Of a stretch of 64,000 nt of DNA, positions 58,127-64,000 are shown piece by piece. Position numbers and translations under genes: made by a program. The stretch covers positions 62,001 to 126,000 of the forward strand of contig JAOVFP010000002.1 of the NCBI GenBank assembly GCA_025738555.1, written 5' to 3'. The notes beneath the pieces are model-generated. The model searched no databases and was not told the DNA's origin. It worked only from the letters and a program-made list of their open reading frames with translations. Position 1 is the stretch's first letter, and each line of letters starts with the position of its first letter. Source of the DNA: Cyathus striatus (taxonomy: Eukaryota > Basidiomycota > Agaricomycetes > Agaricales > Nidulariaceae).

Positions 58127-59382
58127 ATGGCACGCTTGTTAGTGCTAATCCCTGCTTTCCTTCTTTGTGGTTTAATTCAACCTACGGATACGCAAACCAC
58201 ATCTAATTCGCAATTTGTTATCGATACCCCGTATGTGATCTACTGTAGGCAATTTAGCTGAGTATAAACTTCAATCTCAGTCGGGATGCCATCGCCTGTC
58301 AAACCTCGACGGTTCTTTGGAGTGGCCCTGTAACTGGTATGGATTTGCCTTCCTACGCTATGGTTTAAACGTACTTAGAATAATGTCTTTAACCAGCGCC
58401 ATTTCAACTGGTAAGCTTTCAAATGCATTCCAGGCATCTTCACATTTTACTGATGAAGACAACTCGCAGAAGTATGCTGAAAGATATCTTCTGCATTACA
58501 ATTGAAGAGTACTTAAAGTTGTTTTTTGTTAGCGTTCTTTCAGACTTTCCACTTAGTGCCGATATGATTGTCTATGATCAGTTTCCAGGCTTAACTGGAA
58601 ATAGTTATCCGTGGCTCGTGGGTCCGATACTTGGTGAGCTTGTGCAAAGTTTCCCGTCTAAATCAATGCATTCGCACGTTGAATAATAATCTAAAAGGAC
58701 AGGTAGTTCTCTATATTACGGACAATTCACAACGATTTACCCAATCTAATCGGTTCAACGTCAGCAATGGAGGTGCATTTTAAAGAATTGTAGCCTCTTA
58801 AGTTCTGAGAGTTCTTACGCTATAATAACAGACGATCGCAGTTGCTTCCCAATTTCATTGACAAGCTCTATTTCCCCCAGTCCTACAAGCACCACCTCTT
58901 CTACATCATTTTTCTTGAGTTCATCAAGTTCTACGACCACAAGCCCAGCCTCATCTTCACCACCTACTTCCAAGACCTCTCACTCATCGAATATAGCAGC
59001 TATTGCCGGTGGTGTTAGTGGTTGTATTTCGGTTATACTTCTGTTGGCATTTCTTGGATATAAATTCCGCGTAAGACGTCGGCGCTTATGGATAGAGATG
59101 ATTTCGAAGACATTTCAGGCGACTTCTGATACCGATATGGTTCAGGAAGGTTCCCTTGTCACTGGCGATACCGGAGTACCAGGGGATAGCATCAGAAGCC
59201 AGAATATAACTCCGACGAGTCTCATACCTGTGGGGAAAGAACAACATACGCTGCGTTATGTGAGGGAAAGTGTAGTCACTCCCAGCGATAGCAGCACTGT
59301 CTATTCAGCAATTGATGTCTCCCATAACAGTAGCGGCGTGGGATATCTTCCTGTTCCTCCTGCATACAGTTCAGAGGAGTAA
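58127..59382 (+). CDS. signal-peptide, Ser/Thr-rich, single-pass membrane protein
   Basis: Proposed exons 58127-58230, 58281-58336, 58397-58410, 58519-58633, 58698-58772 and 58832-59382 give 305 codons (304 aa). Residues 1-23 are a signal peptide (MARLLVLIPAFLLCGLI). A small extracellular beta-sheet-like domain follows, of the type C..VLWSG..G.PFxL, FPGLTGNSYPWLV, GQVVLYITDNSQRF, ending with a conserved-looking Cys at ~126. Then come a Ser/Thr/Pro stalk (~130-174) likely to be O-glycosylated, one membrane segment (~176-198), a stop-transfer KFRVRRRR, and a cytoplasmic tail with PVPPAY. Such type-I proteins are widespread in Agaricomycetes and resemble wall sensors in layout; the function is unknown. 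The 14-nt third exon and the acceptor at 58518 are the weakest points of the model. Confidence 0.7.
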
Positions 59383-59961
59383 TTGAAATTTCATTACTTA
59401 TCCCAAACTTATGTCATTTAATTTTGACCAAATAGATGAATAGACACTTTTTAGGATGGACATCTGCGATCTACTGTACTGGAAGATATAGTCTATTATC
59501 CCAAAGAGAAATCAAGCGCGTCTTTGACACTGCGTACCAGCAGTACCGGCCTTCAGAAGTTTCAAGGCTAGTTAACAAATCGTTCTGGCGTCTATTTACT
59601 CAGCACAACGCTGGTGCAATCCAGGCTTCTGTTAGTAGTATAAAGTTGCGAGTTGGTTAGAAGACGAATAGGGGTGGACCAATACCATCAGTAGATTACT
59701 GAATTTCCTGCATCAACTGCGTGCAGTGGGTGAGCACAAGGCTAGCAGATGTTTAAAGTTATATCATAAACATTAAAATATTGAGCGGTGCCGGTGAAGC
59801 TTTGAAGCAGTAGATTGCCAATATATTAAATTTGTGGATTCAGGAGCGTATGTGCTATGTAAGTATGTAGATCTTTTTTTTCTTCGGCTTAAGGCTTTCT
59901 CGAGGGCCGAGGCCTTGAAAGCTTGACATCTGCGCTTGGCTCTTGGTGTTTACAGTAACAA
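59383..59961. other. 3' flank of the membrane-protein gene, nothing recognised
   Basis: A 74-codon forward frame (59436-59660) has no recognisable motif and no convincing start context. A poly-T/pyrimidine tract lies near 59873. Confidence 0.4.
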
Positions 59962-60261
59962 ACTAGTCCGGAAGCCGTCCCGCCTATCGCCGATCTCACG
60001 CTGGCGTCACATGACTGGCGTGGGGGTATCTCGTCGATAGACGGTCCGGTAAAATTCGGGAAATTTGAAACTGACGTCCCTTACGCGCGTGCGACGCGCC
60101 TACTTGCCTCGCTCGCTCCCTTTATACACCTATTCCTCCCCTTGTCCCCTCCTATCTCTACGTAAGTTGACTTTCTCAAACGTCAAAGAACACCCTTAAA
60201 CGTCTAATTACACTAAGAAGACTGACCGAAGTACATCAACCGGCGTAACGGGGCCAGTACA
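59962..60261 (+). repeat. left copy of an inverted promoter duplication
   Basis: The first 210 bp (59962-60171) are identical to the complement of 61560-61769. The rest to ~60261 is ~85% alike, and weaker similarity reaches a matching ATGGA near 60343. It includes the TATA-like CCTTTATACACC and a GTAAGT donor, oriented rightward into the 3' end of the gene at 60393-61423. Confidence 0.9.
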
Positions 60262-60392
60262 GGAGTCTCGGACAGAAGCTGTCCTTCCCTTTCCTCTCTC
60301 TTCCCCTATGCAATCCCGAGCCCTTTCCAAGAAATACTAGCCATGGAAAAATTTGGTGATCCCCATAGGCCATATCGAAACTAACCCACGAA

Positions 60393-61423
60393 TCATTCAC
60401 ATCTGAGCAGGCGCCCTCGTCCACTCTCGAATCCTCTTCTCATCCGTAAGCAAGCTGATGGGTCATCCACTGAGTCCTGGAAGTTTCCATCGACGACTGC
60501 AGTAGTCGTATTAACAGCCTTCAGTGCTTTCTTCACGGCAGACACTACTCCTGCCGTCTTTGCTGCTGCTGTTACAGAGATATTGGCAATGGGAGTGGAA
60601 CTGCGAGTGTTGTCAGCACTGGCTTGGATATCCTTCCGTGTGTCTCGATCATGGCGGCGGGGAAGGCTTCTTCGATTAACACTGGGAGGTGGGATTTAAA
60701 GAGGAAGGAGTTGGCTTCTGGTGAGCGTGTGGTCAGGTTCCAACTCGTGTCCAAGGCAAGAAATGACCGTACGATATAGTCCGTAAGGCCTTCGCAGACG
60801 ATTTCATGGGACACCTCGAGGATGGTCGCTGTTTCTTCCCAGTTCATGGTCACTTTACAGTCAAACATTGTAATAAGTAAGCCTGTGGAGCTGCGCATGT
60901 CGTAACGATAACACACAGTGACATGAAGGGCATCATGAGAGTAGTATGAGAATGTAGATGGAGAATAGCACGGTGGTCAGTCAGCATTGCTGATAATTAA
61001 AAGCCGCAAGGGATAGCTCTAAGCTTATGTACTTGGATTTTCGATGTTTAACATTCTTATTGACATCGTTGACATTCGAGATGGAGATGACTTGTACACC
61101 ACATGCATAGGAAATTAAAAATAATAGAGATCTTTTATTACCCTGTACAATCCACGATACAAGGCTCATATACACTGTCCAAACACTACTTTGAATAAAT
61201 CTAAAATCTCCTCCGCAACCAAACTTCAAAGATTTCCTAGCGGCTTGAGTTGTGATCCTAATTTGCTCGGTATGTAATTCAGCATCACTAGAAGTAAGCA
61301 GTGCAAGTTGTTAGTCTCTAGCTGACTCAAATTCAACTATCGAACACACCTGAGGTTTTCCAAAGACCCTTCCTCAACAAATGGATCCCTTTCGCCACTG
61401 TTAACACTCCCTAAACCCTCCAT
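60393..61423 (-). CDS. unrecognised multi-exon gene between inverted promoter copies
   Basis: ATG at 61423 directly follows a CTAGCAG acceptor, so the 5' leader probably has an intron (GTAAGT at about 61567). Exon A is 61423-61350 (MEGLGSVNSGERDPFVEEGS..). Exon B starts at 61287 in phase (..DAELHTEQIRITTQAARKSL, KFGCGGDFRFIQSSVWTVYM). Later coding blocks are NWEETATILEVSHEIVCEGL .. FLALDTSWN (about 60880-60700) and RRHDRDTRKDIQASADNTRS .. PIANISVTAAAKTAGVV .. KKALKAVNTTTAVVDGNFQ, ending at TGA 60393-60395. An acceptor CCTCCCAG near 60690 begins the last exon. Intermediate splice sites are not settled. The family is not recognised. The C-terminal part is Ala/Thr-rich and then basic (RMRRGFESGRGRLL). 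Confidence 0.5.
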
Positions 61424-61461
61424 CTGCTAGAATCTCCGGGATTGATTGATATTTCCGTGGT

Positions 61462-61769
61462 TGTACTGACCTCGTTACGCCGGTTGATGTGCTTTCGTCA
61501 GTCTTCTTGCCATCTTGGTGTAATTAGATGTTTAAGAGTATTCTTTGATGTTTGAAGGAGTCAACTTACGTAGAGATAGGAGGGGACAAGGGGAGGAATA
61601 GGTGTATAAAGGGAGCGAGCGAGGCAAGTAGGCGCGTCGCACGCGCGTAAGGGACGTCAGTTTCAAATTTCCCGAATTTTACCGGACCGTCTATCGACGA
61701 GATACCCCCACGCCAGTCATGTGACGCCAGCGTGAGATCGGCGATAGGCGGGACGGCTTCCGGACTAGT
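61462..61769 (-). promoter_or_regulatory. promoter and 5' leader of the unrecognised gene; right copy of the inverted duplication
   Basis: In leftward orientation: a GC-rich, CpG-rich block, then the TATA-like CCTTTATACACC (complement of ~61600-61611), a CT-rich leader CCCCTCCTATCTCTAC and a GTAAGT donor. 61560-61769 is identical to the left copy. 61462-61559 differs by CpG-to-CpA changes and a ~10-bp insertion. Confidence 0.75.
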
Positions 61770-61994
61770 AACAAACAACGTACGACATTGAGTCTGACAC
61801 TCCCTGTCACATGTCACACCTCTTCATTCTCCCTCTCCTCAACACTCTACCAACTCGATCACTCCCGCTTTTCACTTTAGCACGGATCACCTCGATCTGA
61901 CTCAATATTTATACGAGACTGAGATCTTCTCCCATATTTTTAGCTTCTTATCGTCTTCGAATCTCCTACTACAATCTACCCCAGCCTGGCGGTG
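61770..61994 (+). promoter_or_regulatory. promoter and leader of the MYND gene
   Basis: A 225-bp divergent region between the duplicated promoter and the MYND ATG, CT-rich on the + strand (CTTCTTATCGTCTTCGAATC, CTACAATCTACCCC). A CAATATTTATACGAG TATA-like box lies near 61900. Confidence 0.5.
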
Positions 61995-63808
61995 ATGCCA
62001 CAAACGCATCCCCAAGATCCTCAGTCTCTCTGGTCCTCTACGCACAACGGACCTGACCCAACTATTGATCCTGTTCGATGGAACACCATTTGGGAAGAAC
62101 GAGTAAAGGACAATTCCTTGATCAGATACGGTATCGAGCTCATGATGCGTTCACATGGCAAAGAATGCGAGATACTGCTCACACATATCAGATACAATAC
62201 ACGCTTCCTCGTTGAATCCCAACGAGAGGTAGCCTCGTCATACAGAGGAGATACTTTTAATCAAAAGTGGAAAGCGATATCGAGTTCAGAGAGGAGGAAG
62301 CACATGCTGGAAGGCTTAGTGAGGTCGTCGATCAACAAGCCAGACTCAGAGGCAGATAGGATATATTGCAGCGACCTTACGTTAGATGCGATGGATGGGC
62401 AGGATGGGGAGCCGTTTATTCAACTTGTGAAGGCATACATTGCTCCTGACGCGTCCAAGTTGACGCCAGACACAGTGCACTCGTACCCGCACCCGACTTG
62501 GGCAGGCGAAATGAAGAAAGAGCGCGAGAAGGATAAAGGCAGTATCAGATCGCTCGCATGGGAGTTGATACAATTGAAGAGAGATCGTTACATCTGTGCG
62601 TTAGCTCTTTCACATGATGTGTCCATATATTAACATGTGACACTAGGCAGGTTTATAGACGGAACACTTGAATCGTTCGTTGACATCCCTCGATTTCCTA
62701 CTCAAGTGGTTGAGGCGAAACCGCGCTCTCGAAAGCATAAAAAACTTCCTAAAGAAATCGAGGAGCGTATCAAGAATTTAGAACACATGGTTGGTAAAAG
62801 CATATTAAAGGAGGTGACTCAGCGATGGCGAGACGAAGGAAGTGACTCGGGTCGTGCGTGCGAATTCTGTTGCAAGCTCGACGATCCGGCGCAACCTCTC
62901 AAGCGATGTCAGCGTTGCTTAAACAATATACAACGAAAAATACACTATTGTTCGACGTACGCTACCATTTCCTTATGAGATTATGTTCGTTTACTGATTT
63001 AGTTTGTAGAGAATGCCAAAAAAAAGACTGGCCAATACACAAAAAGATCTGCGGAAAATCTCTCACTGCCGAAACAGTTAAACATGTTTCTGTTCCTACA
63101 ATCATCGAACCCTTCTCCCTTAGCCTTGGTCATCTACCACGAACATTTGGATTCAGATTTGGGCCAGCAGCGGAAGGATTTACTCGCTCTCCAGCACTTG
63201 AGAAACAAATTGCACTGCTTAATGATCCCGCCAATGCAGATATCGACTACTTTCTCTTTAAACGGCATTCTGGAAAACAGTATCCGATTAACATTTCCCC
63301 CAAGTCAGAGATACACAGGGCTGTCTTTGAAGATGCTCGTTATACGGCATTTACAAAAGATGACTTGTTCTGTACTATCGAACTTGTGAATCATCTGGCT
63401 CGTCGCGGGGTGAAGCTGAGTGGAGCAAAGGATTTGACGGAGATTGATATTCTGGTTCAGCTTCAAGCTGAGTTTCCCAAGATTCCGCTTTTTCTGTACT
63501 CAATCGAGTTCGAGGCATTTGAAAAGATTAATAATGGTCGAACTATGATCGAGATCGAAGGAGACGAGGAACTAAAGATATATGAGGAGAAAATGTCGGT
63601 TCCTGGGTGGCAGGAGAACGAGGTCGCAGAGTTGAAGGCTAAGATGGAAAGCGATGGGACTGCGGATGTGCTGAAGCGTGCTGCGAGGTCGAGTGCTCTC
63701 GGAAAAACAGTAGATGCCAAAGAGGTGAGGAAAATATTGGAAGAATCAATAGGAGATCAGGGGATGGGATATGTGGACAGGATAATGAGGGAAATGGGAT
63801 ATCGTTGA
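61995..63808 (+). CDS. MYND-type zinc-finger protein
   Basis: Exons 61995-62595, 62647-62956 and 63010-63808 total 1710 nt (569 aa). Residues 272-318 form a MYND finger, the protein-interaction zinc domain: CEFC (272, 275), RCQRC, YCSTECQ, then DWPIHKKIC. Its last part is joined precisely across intron 2 (YCST/ECQKKDW). The N-terminal ~200 residues (..LWSSTHNGPDPTIDPVRWNT) and the Lys-rich linker (SRKHKKLPKEIEERIKNLEH) show no domain I recognise. The C-terminal 250 residues contain a mixed region (HRAVFEDARYTAF, FCTIELVNHLARRG) common in Agaricomycete MYND proteins, whose partners are mostly unknown. Start chosen at the second codon of a GTG-ATG run, right after the CT-rich leader. It is intact. 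Confidence 0.85.
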
Positions 63809-64000
63809 CTGGATGGATAATATTACGAATTAGACACCTTTATACTCAGTCAATTACTTACTATCTGAAGTATTTCACTAGTTGAGGAAGGGTAGAACTT
63901 GGAGATATATTAAACACGTTTTCGTACACAAACAAACAATTACTATTAATTAGTCCATCGAATAACTACTCTTATCTACTGTAGATTTGGCGGTCATTGC
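63809..64000 (+). other. 3' flank of the MYND gene
   Basis: AT-rich 3' untranslated or intergenic sequence up to the window edge; nothing further seen. Confidence 0.5.

Noticed and set aside
1..64000. CRISPR arrays, rRNA, tRNA, bacterial operons
   Set aside because: None seen; spliced genes and fungal transposons make a prokaryotic reading untenable. tRNA genes were checked only by eye, so a tRNA with an intron could have been missed.

Overview
The window looks like a nuclear contig from a mushroom-type basidiomycete (Agaricomycetes). Introns are mostly 50-65 bp with GT..AG ends. The transposon families are typical of that group: a Plavaka transposase with a DUF6532-like partner, hAT elements ending in TAGTGTTGC, a Ty3-type Gag, and a DIRS/Ngaro-like reverse transcriptase and tyrosine recombinase. 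Host genes include HMG-box, MYND, F-box-like and Ser/Thr-rich one-pass membrane proteins. I saw no prokaryotic operons, rRNA, tRNA or CRISPR array. Layout: (1) 0-13.3 kb is the gene-bearing left flank. It holds the first exon of a minus-strand gene (804-884), a split Slm1-like BAR/PH gene with a 2.5-kb intron built on tandem repeats (1592-6214), a decayed intergenic stretch with a 185-bp tandem array and two inverted-repeat elements (6.2-10.5 kb), and an HMG-box gene (11393-12816). (2) 13.3-20.7 kb is a dsRBD-like gene piece followed by a Plavaka DNA transposon. The transposon carries two divergent genes: a DUF6532-like gene interrupted in its last exon by a 5'-truncated LINE, and a transposase with two nonsense codons. 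(3) 22.4-31.0 kb is an 8.5-kb element bounded by 0.54-kb inverted repeats and a TGT duplication. Nested inside it are a non-autonomous hAT with a perfect 8-bp target duplication and a complete but dead Tc1/mariner element. (4) 31.2-40.9 kb has two F-box-like (pseudo)genes. The first is split by a 3.7-kb satellite-rich element with a perfect 10-bp target duplication. An O-methyltransferase relic lies beside it. (5) 41-57.2 kb is a graveyard: a DIRS-like RT split by a hAT, a Ty3-type Gag with in-frame stops, a second hAT containing an LTR, and a tyrosine-recombinase fragment. (6) 58-64 kb returns to intact genes: a signal-peptide/TM protein (58127-59382), an unrecognised multi-exon gene bracketed by inverted copies of its own promoter (60393-61423), and a MYND zinc-finger gene (61995-63808). 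The central part records many transposon insertions. Several could be dated in order because the target duplications, reading frames and exon phases can still be read across the insertion points. I joined exons by eye. A spliced length divisible by three was used as the main internal check, and all gene names come from motif recognition rather than database searches.
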